Shown here piece by piece: positions 1 through 7,511 of a stretch of 17,966 bases of DNA. The stretch covers positions 1-17,966 of the forward strand of contig JAADYY010000240.1 of the NCBI GenBank assembly GCA_010092805.1, in the 5' to 3' direction. The notes under the pieces are model-generated. The model was not told the DNA's origin and did not search any database. It worked only from the letters and a program-made list of their open reading frames with translations. Both the position numbers and the translations under genes were made by a program. This DNA comes from Chloroflexota bacterium (GTDB lineage: Bacteria; Chloroflexota; Anaerolineae; Aggregatilineales; Phototrophicaceae). Every line of letters begins with the position of its first letter. The stretch's first letter is position 1.

Positions 1-75
1 ACCCCGCCAGAACTCTATCCCTACCGCATGATGGACGCTTACGGCATGACTCGCAAGTCGCTTCCGCAGAGCTAA
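1..75 (+). CDS. C-terminal end of an unidentified protein (partial)
   Basis: Reading from base 1 in frame 1 gives 24 codons ending in TAA at 73-75; the last residues are TRKSLPQS. The gene starts upstream of the window, so nothing can be said about its function. The reading is supported only by its being open from the first base to the stop, with codons that look like the neighbours'. The next gene begins 99 bases later on the same strand. It could be a chance open frame, since 24 codons is short. Confidence 0.45.
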   Translation, partial: TPPELYPYRMMDAYGMTRKSLPQS

Positions 76-174
76 GGAAGGCTTTATCGAGACCATGTTC
101 ACTCCATGCTGTAGAGACTCGGTTTACAAGCATACTGTGATCGGCTTGTTTCATTTCGGAGAGGATAAATACGT

Positions 175-1065
175 ATGCGGCGTGATGTTGAATTTATGAG
201 TGAGGGTGTGGTCTGCCGAGGTTGGCTGTATGTGCCGGACAATCTGCAAGGGCGCGCACCGGCTATCGTGATGTCAAACGCGATCAGTGCCATCAAAGAG
301 ATCACACTACCCGGTTACGCAGAGCGGTTTGTCGCTGCCGGGTTTGCCGTGCTGGCCTTCGATCATCGCTTTTTCGGCGCAAGCGACGGCGAACCCCGTC
401 AGCTCGTGAGTCCGCCAAGCCAGCAGCAAGACCTCAAAAACGCGATTACCTGGCTGCGCGCGCAACCCGAAATCGATCCGGAGCGCGTTGGTGGTTGGGG
501 CGTCTCGCTGGGTGGCGTAAACATGCTGTATCTCGGTGCATTTGATCGCCGGCTCAAAGCCGTTGTGTGTGTTGCCACCGGCCTGAACGTTCTGGAACAG
601 ATGATGGGCCGCGAAGGGCTGCACGGCTTTCTGCAGATGGTCAATGCTGATCGTGATGCACGGTTTGCCAGCGGCGCGGCAGCGACCTACATCCCCGCGG
701 TATCGATGCCAGGGGAAGGCGGGGTGATGGCCTTCCCTGAAGCCTATGACTTCTACACCGCCGCGATGAACACATATGCACCGACCTATGATAATCGCAT
801 CGCGCTCGAATCGATGGAATACCTGATCGCCGAGCAATCTCCCGCCGCTGTGCACTTGATCTCACCCACCCCACTGCTGATGATTCATGGCACACACGAT
901 CTGATTCCGGTCGGAGCAGCGCGTACCGTGTTTGATCAAGCGGGAGATCCCAAAAAATTCGTCGAGTTGGACTGCACCCACACCGATGTGTATGTGCGTG
1001 AACCCTGGGTCACGCAGTCGGCAAACGAAGCCATCGTGTGGTTCAACCAATACCTGGCGCGCTAA
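175..1065 (+). CDS. Alpha/beta hydrolase (dienelactone hydrolase / peptidase S9-like)
   Basis: A 296-aa soluble alpha/beta-hydrolase-fold enzyme, probably an esterase, amidase or peptidase-like hydrolase. The nucleophile elbow GWGVSLGG puts the catalytic serine at residue 111. The other likely triad members are Asp242 in the HGTHDLIPV segment and His269 in CTHTDVY. The N-terminal strand pattern, with FDHRFFGASDGE at about 62-73, matches the YcjY/DltD-like hydrolases that act on small esters or peptides. The ATG is preceded by GGAGAGG (158-164) at 10 bases, a good ribosome site. A strong terminator hairpin follows the stop, so this is probably the last or only gene of its transcript. No signal peptide or membrane segment is seen. 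The substrate is unknown. Confidence 0.85.
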   Translation: MRRDVEFMSEGVVCRGWLYVPDNLQGRAPAIVMSNAISAIKEITLPGYAERFVAAGFAVLAFDHRFFGASDGEPRQLVSPPSQQQDLKNAITWLRAQPEIDPERVGGWGVSLGGVNMLYLGAFDRRLKAVVCVATGLNVLEQMMGREGLHGFLQMVNADRDARFASGAAATYIPAVSMPGEGGVMAFPEAYDFYTAAMNTYAPTYDNRIALESMEYLIAEQSPAAVHLISPTPLLMIHGTHDLIPVGAARTVFDQAGDPKKFVELDCTHTDVYVREPWVTQSANEAIVWFNQYLAR

Positions 1066-1076
1066 GGCACGCCAGC

Positions 1077-1133
1077 GGCGCGCAGTGTGGGCTGCAATTC
1101 AAAGACAATAGCGGCCCAAATTGCGCGCCTTTT
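1077..1133 (+). terminator. Nested-stem rho-independent terminator after the hydrolase gene
   Basis: Outer stem GGCGCGCA (1077-1084) pairs with TGCGCGCC (1122-1129). After a symmetric 3x3 internal loop, an inner stem TGGGCTGC (1088-1095) pairs with GCGGCCCA (1111-1118), with one G-U pair. The loop is 15 nt. The outer stem is followed at once by TTTT (1130-1133). It starts 12 bases after the hydrolase stop codon. The symmetry and GC-rich stems make chance unlikely. The short T run is the only weak point. Confidence 0.75.
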
Positions 1134-1372
1134 GACTATGTTCCGGTCGAGCCGTGTGTATCGGCCTGAATAAACTCAATTTACTTCAACAAAAATATTG
1201 AGCTTTGCATCGAAAAACCCATCCCCTTAACACTTCTCGAACTGTTTCGCTATGCCCCACTCATATTTTGCACATCCAGGGCGGCTAGGATGACTGGGCT
1301 GTTTTATGCCGAACGCGCTTTACCAATTACAGTATCCATTATCTTAACATCTGCAAATCAGGAGTCAACCTC
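1134..1372. promoter_or_regulatory. AT-rich intergenic region before the SnoaL-like gene
   Basis: This stretch is clearly more AT-rich than the genes around it and has no convincing gene. It holds an imperfect inverted repeat, CTCAAT (1175-1180) with ATTGAG (1197-1202), flanked by A-rich and T-rich arms. Near the gene, TTTACC (1319-1324) and TATCTT (1340-1345) could be weak promoter boxes, but their spacing of 15 is short. The only well-supported site is the ribosome site AGGAG (1360-1364), 8 bases before the ATG at 1373. The promoter is therefore somewhere here but not pinned down. Confidence 0.35.
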
Positions 1373-1852
1373 ATGATGCTGTTCGAAGCCACCCGCTACG
1401 GAGCAATGACCGCGCCCACCAACAAAGAGGTGACCAAATCGACGCCCGCACACATGGAAATGCTCGCAGACCGTATGTGGCATGAATTGTGGAATGCAGG
1501 CAACTTGGAAGTCGCGTACGAGATTATCGGCGAAGACTACATCGGCCATGTTCCGGGGCCGCTAGGGGAAATCAAGGGGCCAGATGGTTTCGCGCAGCTT
1601 GTCGCCACTTGTCGCAGCGCTTTCCCAAATTTGCACGTCACGGTGGAAGACGTGATGATTGCCAATGACAAACTGGTGATCCGCTGGACTTCACGCGGCA
1701 CCAACACTCAGGATTTCATGGGCATTCCCGCCACCCACAAATCGATTGAAGTGCCCGGCATCACCATCCTGCGCGTCGCCAACGGTCTGATCGTCGAGGA
1801 GTGGGAAGGCTTCGATACGATGAGCATGATGCGTCAGTTGGGCCTCGCCTAA
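1373..1852 (+). CDS. SnoaL-like / ester cyclase family protein (NTF2-like fold)
   Basis: A 159-aa protein of the SnoaL-like polyketide cyclase / ester cyclase group, a cone-shaped NTF2-like fold that binds small hydrophobic molecules. Family marks are the LWNAGNLEVAYEIIGEDYIGHVPG segment start at residues 39-45, the GPDGFAQLV helix (69-77), the AFPNLHVTVEDVM stretch (83-95), the RWTSRGTN strand (104-111) and a C-terminal IVEEWEGFD (140-148). Many members of this fold have no proven enzyme activity, so a catalytic role is not assured. The first 25 residues precede the family core; the ATG at 1373 is preferred because AGGAG lies 8 bases upstream, though the next ATG at 1376 is possible. It appears to be a single-gene transcript, with a strong hairpin behind it. 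Confidence 0.8.
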   Translation: MMLFEATRYGAMTAPTNKEVTKSTPAHMEMLADRMWHELWNAGNLEVAYEIIGEDYIGHVPGPLGEIKGPDGFAQLVATCRSAFPNLHVTVEDVMIANDKLVIRWTSRGTNTQDFMGIPATHKSIEVPGITILRVANGLIVEEWEGFDTMSMMRQLGLA

Positions 1853-1878
1853 TTCGGTTAGCGCAGCTTCACCCGGCT

Positions 1879-1915
1879 CACCTGGGGCGGTCTCCGTGCG
1901 AGAGTGCCCCAGGTG
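1879..1915 (+). terminator. Strong hairpin behind the SnoaL-like gene
   Basis: CACCTGGGGC (1879-1888) and GCCCCAGGTG (1906-1915) form a perfect 10-bp stem. Inside it, TCTC (1891-1894) pairs with GAGA (1900-1903) around a 5-nt loop, so the whole element is one nearly continuous hairpin. It begins 26 bases after the stop codon. No real T run follows (GGGTTTGG comes a few bases later), so it may be a terminator of weak type, an RNA-stabilising hairpin, or an attenuator ahead of the regulator gene at 2018. Confidence 0.55.
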
Positions 1916-2017
1916 TGGCAGGGTTTGGAGCATTGCTTCCAGGAAAAATGAGCGGGCATTCATGCGAAAAGTTGTGTAAAGTAGGAGGTACGCGAGGCTA
2001 CCACAGTAGGCGCAACA

Positions 2018-4672
2018 ATGGCCGCAGATTTACTCCTGACAAAATTGTACCTCCCCCCGGCAAGACCAGACTTGGTGGCGCGCACACACCTGATCGAGCG
2101 GCTAAACGCTGGCAAAACCCATCGGCTAACGCTGATCTCGGCACCCGCCGGGTTCGGCAAAACCACCCTGGTGAGCGCCTGGGTGCAGCAATCTGAGCAG
2201 CGGGCGGCCTGGCTCTCGCTAGATGAAGGCGACAACGAACCGCGCCGCTTTCTGAGCTATCTGAGCGCCGCGTTCCAACAGATCGCTTCAGACCTCGGTG
2301 CAGCCGTGCAAGGTTGGCTTGAGGCGGCGCAGATCCCCGCCATCGAGTCGATCATTACCGCGCTGATCAACGACATCATACAACACGGCGATCAACTGGT
2401 GCTGGTGTTGGACGATTATCATCTGATCGACAACGCGGACATCCACCACGCCATCGAGTACCTGCTTGAGCACCAACCCACCAACCTCCATCTCGTGATC
2501 CTGACACGCGAAGACCCGCCGTTGCCGTTGGCGCGTTTGCGCGCCCGTGCGCAAATCACCGAGCTGCGCGCCGGGGATCTCCGTTTCACCTCGGACGAAG
2601 TCGCCGCTTTTTTAAGACGCACGATGGGGCTGGATCTCAGCGCGGCGCACATCGCGCAGTTGGAAGCCCGCACGGAAGGCTGGATTGCCGGGTTGCAGTT
2701 GGCGGCGCTCTCGCTGCAAGGCCAGCCGGACGCAACCGCCTTTATCGAAGCATTCAGCGGCGCAGACCGGCACATTTTTGATTATTTAGTCACCGAAGTC
2801 ATCCAGCAGCAGCCGGCCCATGTTCAGACATTTCTGCTGCACACCTCAGTTCTGGAGCGGATGAATGCCGCGCTGTGCGCGGCCGTCACGGGCGCGCCAG
2901 GCAGCCAAGCCCTGTTGACGCAGCTTGAAGACGACAACCTCTTCATCGTGCCGCTAGATAACCGCCGCGAATGGTACCGCTATCATCATCTGTTTGGCAC
3001 GCTGCTGCGGCAACAGTTGCGCATTCACGCGGATGCCGACACCATCGCGACATTGCATCGGCGTGCCAGCAGCTGGTATGCCGAAAACGATGCGCCCAGC
3101 GAAGCGCTGCATCATGCGCTGGCCGCGGGTGATCACCTGAGTGCGGCGGAAATTGTTGAGTCCAATCGTCATTGGCTGATCATGCGCAGCCGCTGGAGCA
3201 CACTGGCCGCCTGGATGGAGCGCCTGCCGGCTGATCTGGTCGCCAGCCGCCCGCGCCTCCTGCTCGCTGAAGCCTGGGGGTTGATCGGTACTGCACAGGT
3301 GGTCGCAGTCGCCGAATGCCTGGATCGAATCGATCAAGTGCTGCCCGCCCACAGCGATGATCCGGACATCAAGGCGCTGCGCGCGGAAGCCGCCGCACTA
3401 CGCGGCCCGGTGTTGCTGTGGGCAGATCAACACGCCGATGCCATAGCCACATTGCAAAGCGCACTCGCGGACGCCCCGCCCGACGATGTGTTGATACGGG
3501 GGTTTGCTCACGTCACATTGGGCAGTACCCATCTAATCACCGGCGATCTAGCAGCCGCTCAGGCGGCCTTCAGCGCCGCCGTGCGGATCACGACGCCGAC
3601 CGACAACTACACCATCACCCAAATGGCACTCAGCACGCTCGCATACGTCCACAAGGCGCGCGGCGATCTCGCTGAAGCGGAACGCACCTACAATCGGGCC
3701 ATTCAATTGGCGACCACCCCCAATGGGCACTCCCTGCCAGATGCAGCTATGACCTATTTCGGGCTGGGGTGGCTGCACTATGAACGGAACCAACTCGACG
3801 AGGCCGAACGGTTGCTCTCCCTGACCGTCGAGATGGGCGAGCATACCAATTTCATCCGCCCGTTGATGGATGGTGCCTACGGCCTGGCGTTCGTCTATCA
3901 AGCGCAAGGCAGACCCGATGCCGCCGCTGCGATGATGGCCCAAGCGATGCACTACGCCGAACAGATCGATCATGTTTATGCGCTCACACGTATCGGCGCT
4001 GGGCAAGCGCGGCTGTGGCTGATGCAGGGCCAGCTTGAGCGCGCCGCCGCGTGGGCAGAGCGCGCCCCACTCGATCACATGACAGCGCCAATTGAGTTGT
4101 TCAGCCTGACGCGCTTCGCGCAAGCCCACATCTTCATTGCCCTGGGGGAAACTGCGAGCGCGCGTCGTTTGCTCGATCATCTGTTGGAGGTCGCGGCACA
4201 GCGGGGCATGACAAGCTGGGGGATCGACCTGCTGGCGATCCGGGCGCTGTGCCAGGCTGCCGAAGGTGACTCCGAGGGGGCACTGGCGACTCTCGCGCAG
4301 TCGCTGGCGAAGGCGGAACGTTCCGGCTATGTGCGCATCTACGTTGATGCCGGGCCAGCGATGGCCCACCTGCTTTACCAGTTGGCGGAGCGCGGAGTCA
4401 ATTACGCCAGCCGCCTATTGCCGCACTTCCCCACCGAGTCAGCGCTCCCTACCGCTCACATCGATCCGCTGATCGAACCGCTCAGTGAACGGGAACGCGA
4501 AGTTCTCGCATTGATCACCGAAGGATTGACGAACCGCGAGATCGCGCAGCGGCTCACACTTTCACCGGGCACGATTCGCACGCACACCAGCAATATCTAC
4601 AGCAAACTGAGCGTCAAGAACCGCGCTGGGGCCATCGCACGCGCCAGGTCGCTCGGCTTGCTGGCCGATTGA
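2018..4672 (+). CDS. Large LuxR-family (MalT-type, STAND) transcriptional regulator
   Basis: An 884-aa cytoplasmic regulator with the MalT-like layout. The N-terminal NTPase has Walker A APAGFGKTT (42-50), Walker B LVLVLDD (127-133) and a TRED sensor segment (163-166). It is followed by a winged-helix region, a long helical TPR-like middle (about 330-800) and a C-terminal LuxR helix-turn-helix (822-884) with LSEREREVLALITEGLTNRE. In this family, an inducer and ATP drive self-assembly and DNA binding; the inducer here is unknown. The length fits MalT-type proteins (about 900 aa). The ATG at 2018 is the only possible start: the same frame has a stop at 1982-1984 and no other start codon between. 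AGTAGG (2005-2010) is a fair ribosome site; a better AGGAGG at 1983-1988 is too far away. The genes downstream are natural candidate targets. Confidence 0.9.
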   Translation: MAADLLLTKLYLPPARPDLVARTHLIERLNAGKTHRLTLISAPAGFGKTTLVSAWVQQSEQRAAWLSLDEGDNEPRRFLSYLSAAFQQIASDLGAAVQGWLEAAQIPAIESIITALINDIIQHGDQLVLVLDDYHLIDNADIHHAIEYLLEHQPTNLHLVILTREDPPLPLARLRARAQITELRAGDLRFTSDEVAAFLRRTMGLDLSAAHIAQLEARTEGWIAGLQLAALSLQGQPDATAFIEAFSGADRHIFDYLVTEVIQQQPAHVQTFLLHTSVLERMNAALCAAVTGAPGSQALLTQLEDDNLFIVPLDNRREWYRYHHLFGTLLRQQLRIHADADTIATLHRRASSWYAENDAPSEALHHALAAGDHLSAAEIVESNRHWLIMRSRWSTLAAWMERLPADLVASRPRLLLAEAWGLIGTAQVVAVAECLDRIDQVLPAHSDDPDIKALRAEAAALRGPVLLWADQHADAIATLQSALADAPPDDVLIRGFAHVTLGSTHLITGDLAAAQAAFSAAVRITTPTDNYTITQMALSTLAYVHKARGDLAEAERTYNRAIQLATTPNGHSLPDAAMTYFGLGWLHYERNQLDEAERLLSLTVEMGEHTNFIRPLMDGAYGLAFVYQAQGRPDAAAAMMAQAMHYAEQIDHVYALTRIGAGQARLWLMQGQLERAAAWAERAPLDHMTAPIELFSLTRFAQAHIFIALGETASARRLLDHLLEVAAQRGMTSWGIDLLAIRALCQAAEGDSEGALATLAQSLAKAERSGYVRIYVDAGPAMAHLLYQLAERGVNYASRLLPHFPTESALPTAHIDPLIEPLSEREREVLALITEGLTNREIAQRLTLSPGTIRTHTSNIYSKLSVKNRAGAIARARSLGLLAD

Positions 4673-4703
4673 CCCCCTCCAACTCAGCCATCTCATCCGC
4701 CCG

Positions 4704-4774
4704 AATACGACACCAATACGACATTCGTCAGATCCGCCGCGTGGCACACATAGGCTATCTTGAAACTGTACGAC
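4704..4774. promoter_or_regulatory. Putative operator: tandem 9-bp direct repeats
   Basis: AATACGACA occurs at 4704-4712 and again at 4715-4723, an 11-bp period, so both copies lie on the same DNA face. A third shorter copy of the core TACGAC is at 4769-4774, about five helical turns further. They sit between the STAND regulator and the 92-aa gene it precedes. Direct repeats are what MalT-type proteins bind, but the sequence does not resemble the E. coli MalT box. That this is the regulator's own site is inference. Confidence 0.35.
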
Positions 4775-4793
4775 GGCAAGCGGAAGGCACCCT

Positions 4794-5072
4794 ATGACGA
4801 CACGACACACGCATCGTTTAAGGTTGGATGAGCCAGCCATCTACGAAATCCAGGTGCAAGGTCGGCTCGATGCGGCGTGGTCAGCCTGGCTTGGGGGGAT
4901 GACGCTCACCAGCGCCAGCGAGGATGCCGGGCCGACCATCACGACGCTGACAGGCAAGGTCGCCGATCAAGCAGCGCTGCAAGGGTTGCTGCGCCGCTTA
5001 CATGGGTTGGGCCTGCCGCTATTGTCGGTGCGCTATCTTGCCCCTGTGCCGACCATCGCATCACAGGCGTAG
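4794..5072 (+). CDS. Small conserved protein of unknown function (YEI-x-QG-x-LD type)
   Basis: A 92-aa soluble protein with no signal or membrane segment. I recognise the pattern from recall only: an N-terminal YEIQVQGRLDAAWSAWLGGM (17-36), then a TTLTGKVADQAALQGLLRRL-type stretch (50-69) and GLPLLSV near the end. Proteins of this pattern are common in Chloroflexota and Actinomycetota, often next to regulators or transporters, and none has a known function to my knowledge. GGAAGG (4782-4787) lies 6 bases before the ATG. The gene stands 121 bases after the large regulator and 55 bases before the ABC ATPase on the same strand, so it may be co-transcribed with the exporter. A predicted alpha-beta fold with possible ligand or protein binding is a guess. 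Confidence 0.75.
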   Translation: MTTRHTHRLRLDEPAIYEIQVQGRLDAAWSAWLGGMTLTSASEDAGPTITTLTGKVADQAALQGLLRRLHGLGLPLLSVRYLAPVPTIASQA

Positions 5073-5127
5073 GCGTGCGCTTGCGTCAATTCATCTGCGC
5101 GTATCACTATTTACACGAGGGGACATC

Positions 5128-5982
5128 ATGATCGAAGTCAACAATTTGTCGTTCACCTATCCAGGCGGAAAGAAACAGGCCATCCGCAACCTGAATTTCG
5201 ACATTCAGCACGGCGAGATCTTCGGGTTTCTGGGGCCAAGCGGCGCGGGCAAAAGCACCACCCAGAAGATCCTGTTTGGGCTGCTGAAGGGCTACGAAGG
5301 CCGCATCAACATCTTCGGCAAAGAGCTAACCGATTGGGGGCAGGAGTATTTCGAGCGCATCGGCGTGTCATTTGAGCTGCCGAACCATTATCTGAAGCTG
5401 ACGGCGCTAGAGAACCTGAACTATTTCCGCTCGCTGTACAGCCGCCAAACCAATGATCCGAATGATCTGCTGGCACTCGTCGGGCTGGAAGAAGACGCCA
5501 ATACACTCGTCGGTCAGTTCTCCAAAGGCATGAAGATGCGGCTCAATTTCGTGCGCAGCCTGCTGCATCAACCGGATCTGCTGTTTCTGGACGAGCCGAC
5601 GACCGGCCTGGATCCGGTGAATGCACGCAACATCAAAGAGATCATCATGGATCGGAAGCAGCAGGGAACGACGGTCTTTCTGACGACGCATGATATGACC
5701 GTCGCTGACGAGCTGTGCGACCGCGTTGCCTTCATCGTTGATGGCGAGATCAAGGTGATCGATGCACCGAAGGCGCTCAAGCTGCAATACGGCGAACGTA
5801 AGGTACGTGTCGAGTACGGGCTGAACAGCCACATGGATGAATGTGATTTCGAACTGGATGGCCTGGGCCATAACGAGGAATTCCTCCGCCTGATCCGCGA
5901 GCAGCGCATCGAAACCATCCACACGAAGGAATCGACGTTGGAGAGCATCTTCATCGAGCTGACCGGGAGGGAACTGGAATGA
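5128..5982 (+). CDS. ABC exporter ATP-binding protein (fluoroquinolone-export type)
   Basis: A 284-aa ATPase that would power the two membrane proteins encoded next. It has Walker A GPSGAGKST (36-44), signature FSKGMKMRL (131-139) in place of LSGGQ, Walker B LLFLDEP (151-157), D-loop TGLDP and switch His188 (TTHDM). The Q-loop position reads SFELPNHYLKLT (81-92), with Glu83 where Gln is normal. The frame stays open to an ATG at 5002, but GAGGGG (5117-5122) 5 bases before 5128, and the first family residues MIEVNNLSFTYPGG, show the true start. The stop overlaps the next ATG (ATGA), a sign of translational coupling. It resembles the Rv2688c type of mycobacterial drug exporter; the real substrate here is unknown. 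Confidence 0.88.
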   Translation: MIEVNNLSFTYPGGKKQAIRNLNFDIQHGEIFGFLGPSGAGKSTTQKILFGLLKGYEGRINIFGKELTDWGQEYFERIGVSFELPNHYLKLTALENLNYFRSLYSRQTNDPNDLLALVGLEEDANTLVGQFSKGMKMRLNFVRSLLHQPDLLFLDEPTTGLDPVNARNIKEIIMDRKQQGTTVFLTTHDMTVADELCDRVAFIVDGEIKVIDAPKALKLQYGERKVRVEYGLNSHMDECDFELDGLGHNEEFLRLIREQRIETIHTKESTLESIFIELTGRELE

Positions 5983-6686
5983 CCCGGCTGGTTTCCACGA
6001 TGCAGTTAGATGTCAAACTTCAGATTCGCAATCGCTTTTATCACATTGTCTTCGGGCTAGCGCTGCTGAACGTGATCGCGCTGCCACGCATCTTTGGGCG
6101 CGAACAACTCGCTGAAGTTCTGCCAGTGCTCCTACTGATGATCATGTCCGCCACCACATTCTTGCTGGTCGCGGGGATGGTGATCTTCGAGAAGGGCGAG
6201 CGCAATCTGGAAGCGTTGGTGATCACGCCCGTGCGCAACAGCGAGTACCTGCTCTCCAAGCTGATCACGCTGACCGCGCTCGCGACAGTGGAGGCGGCCT
6301 TTATCGCCCTGCTGACTTACGGCCTGGGATTCAACCCGCTGCTGCTGTTTGGCGGGATTATCGTTCTGGGGCTGATGTATACGCTGTTCGGGTTTATCCT
6401 GGTTGTGCGCTACAACACAGTGACGGACTTTCTGGTGCCCGCCATGCTGGTGATCTTGGCGCTGCAAATTCCGTTTCTGGACGCACTGGGGATGCTGAGC
6501 AGCCCCCTGTTTTATCTGATCCCGACGCAAGCCCCGCTGCTGCTCATGAAAGCAGCGTTCGAACCCATCGAAGTGTGGCAGTTGGTGTATGCCCTGGCCT
6601 ACGCCGCTGTGACCATCGGCGTGACGTTTGCCTGGGCGCAGCGCGCGTTCAACCGTTTCGTGATTTTGGGTGGTAGGAGAGACTGA
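5979..6686 (+). CDS. ABC exporter permease, subunit 1 (fluoroquinolone-export type)
   Basis: A 235-aa integral membrane protein with about six hydrophobic segments (roughly 23-36, 47-70, 96-117, 121-145, 150-183, 203-220). Between the second and third, EKGERNLEALVITPVRNSEY (71-90) is the cytoplasmic motif typical of ABC-2 type permeases that meets the ATPase. It partners the ATPase just upstream (4-base overlap) and the second permease 2 bases downstream. GGGAGG (5965-5970) is 8 bases before the ATG, inside the ATPase gene. The resemblance to the Rv2686c/Rv2687c permeases is by motif and gene order. The two permeases probably form a heterodimer. Confidence 0.82.
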   Translation: MTRLVSTMQLDVKLQIRNRFYHIVFGLALLNVIALPRIFGREQLAEVLPVLLLMIMSATTFLLVAGMVIFEKGERNLEALVITPVRNSEYLLSKLITLTALATVEAAFIALLTYGLGFNPLLLFGGIIVLGLMYTLFGFILVVRYNTVTDFLVPAMLVILALQIPFLDALGMLSSPLFYLIPTQAPLLLMKAAFEPIEVWQLVYALAYAAVTIGVTFAWAQRAFNRFVILGGRRD

Positions 6687-6688
6687 TC

Positions 6689-7429
6689 ATGCAGATAACA
6701 ACTGCATTCCGCAATCTGGGCCGTAATGATGTCAAGGTGATCGGGCGCGACTCGTTTTTGATCGCGATGCTCGCCATGATCATCATCGTCGCGTTTCTGA
6801 TCCGCTTTTTGACGCCCACAGTGGCAGAATCGCTGATGGAAAGCCAGGGCTTCGACCTGACGCCCTACTATCCGCTGCTCACCGGCTACTCAGCGCTGAT
6901 GCTTGGCACGATCATCGCCGGAATGATCATCGGCTTCATCGTGCTCGACGAGCGCGACGACAATACGCTCACCGCGCTGATGGTCACGCCGCTGCCGCTG
7001 AACTGGTATCTGCTTTACCGCGTGAGTATACCGGTGGTGCTCGGCTTCATCCTGATCATTGCGTCAACGTTGATCATCAATTTGGTAGCGATGCCGTTGT
7101 GGCAGCTCGTGTTGATCGCCTTAAGTGGGTCGCTGGTGGCATCGATCACGGCGCTGTTTTTCGCCACCTTTGCCGATAACAAGGTCGCAGGCTTCGCGCT
7201 GGTGAAGATCGTCAGCACAATTGGCTTCACCCCGGTGATCTCGTATTTCGTGCCGGAACCCTGGCAGTTCTTGTTCGGCATCTTCCCGCCATACTGGGTG
7301 ATCAAGGCGTTCTGGACGGCGGCTGAGGGTGGTACGCTGTGGCCGCTCTACCTGGCGATTGGCATCGTGCTGATGATTGCGATGCTGTGGTATTTCGTCC
7401 GGCGGCTCAACCGGATCATGCACGCCTGA
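6689..7429 (+). CDS. ABC exporter permease, subunit 2 (fluoroquinolone-export type)
   Basis: A 246-aa membrane protein, the likely partner of the first permease. It has about six hydrophobic segments, for example 23-41, 66-86, 111-130 and a C-terminal one near 220-238. The conserved cytoplasmic motif LDERDDNTLTALMVTPLPLN (86-105) parallels the one in subunit 1. An external loop with ESLMESQGFDLTPYYPLL (47-64) lies before it. AGGAGA (6675-6680) stands 8 bases before the ATG, and only 2 bases separate it from the previous stop. A hairpin terminator follows the gene, closing the exporter operon. Substrate unknown. Confidence 0.82.
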   Translation: MQITTAFRNLGRNDVKVIGRDSFLIAMLAMIIIVAFLIRFLTPTVAESLMESQGFDLTPYYPLLTGYSALMLGTIIAGMIIGFIVLDERDDNTLTALMVTPLPLNWYLLYRVSIPVVLGFILIIASTLIINLVAMPLWQLVLIALSGSLVASITALFFATFADNKVAGFALVKIVSTIGFTPVISYFVPEPWQFLFGIFPPYWVIKAFWTAAEGGTLWPLYLAIGIVLMIAMLWYFVRRLNRIMHA

Positions 7430-7445
7430 AAGCACCAAACTCAAT

Positions 7446-7496
7446 AAGGGGCGCAGCCAATCACGGTCGCGCCCCCTTGATTCTTGTTGATTCTTG
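7446..7496. terminator. Hairpin terminator between convergent genes, with a 10-bp tandem repeat
   Basis: AAGGGGCGC (7446-7454) pairs with GCGCCCCCTT (7469-7478), with one bulged C, leaving a 14-nt loop. The right arm runs into a T-rich tail made of two perfect copies of TTGATTCTTG (7477-7486, 7487-7496). It starts 16 bases after the exporter's last stop and ends 15 bases before the convergent DM13 gene's stop, so it may serve both. On the minus strand the tail would be A-poor and weak, so it mainly ends the exporter transcript. Confidence 0.65.
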
Positions 7497-7511
7497 ATTG
7501 AAGCGACGACT

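Noticed and set aside
1981..2017. AGGAGG at 1983-1988 as the ribosome site of the LuxR regulator
   Set aside because: It is about 30 bases from the ATG and overlaps an in-frame stop; no start codon lies at a suitable distance in that frame.
3548..4369. 273-codon open frame on the minus strand inside the LuxR regulator gene
   Set aside because: It overlaps the TPR-like region of a full-length, well-supported protein and its translation has no domain.
4673..4793. Match of the tandem repeats to the E. coli MalT box
   Set aside because: The core TACGAC does not resemble the GGGGA-type MalT box, so no named site is claimed.
5002..5127. N-terminal extension of the ABC ATPase to an ATG at 5002
   Set aside because: It would overlap the 92-aa gene, gives Arg/Cys-rich residues not seen in ABC proteins, and a good ribosome site lies just before 5128.
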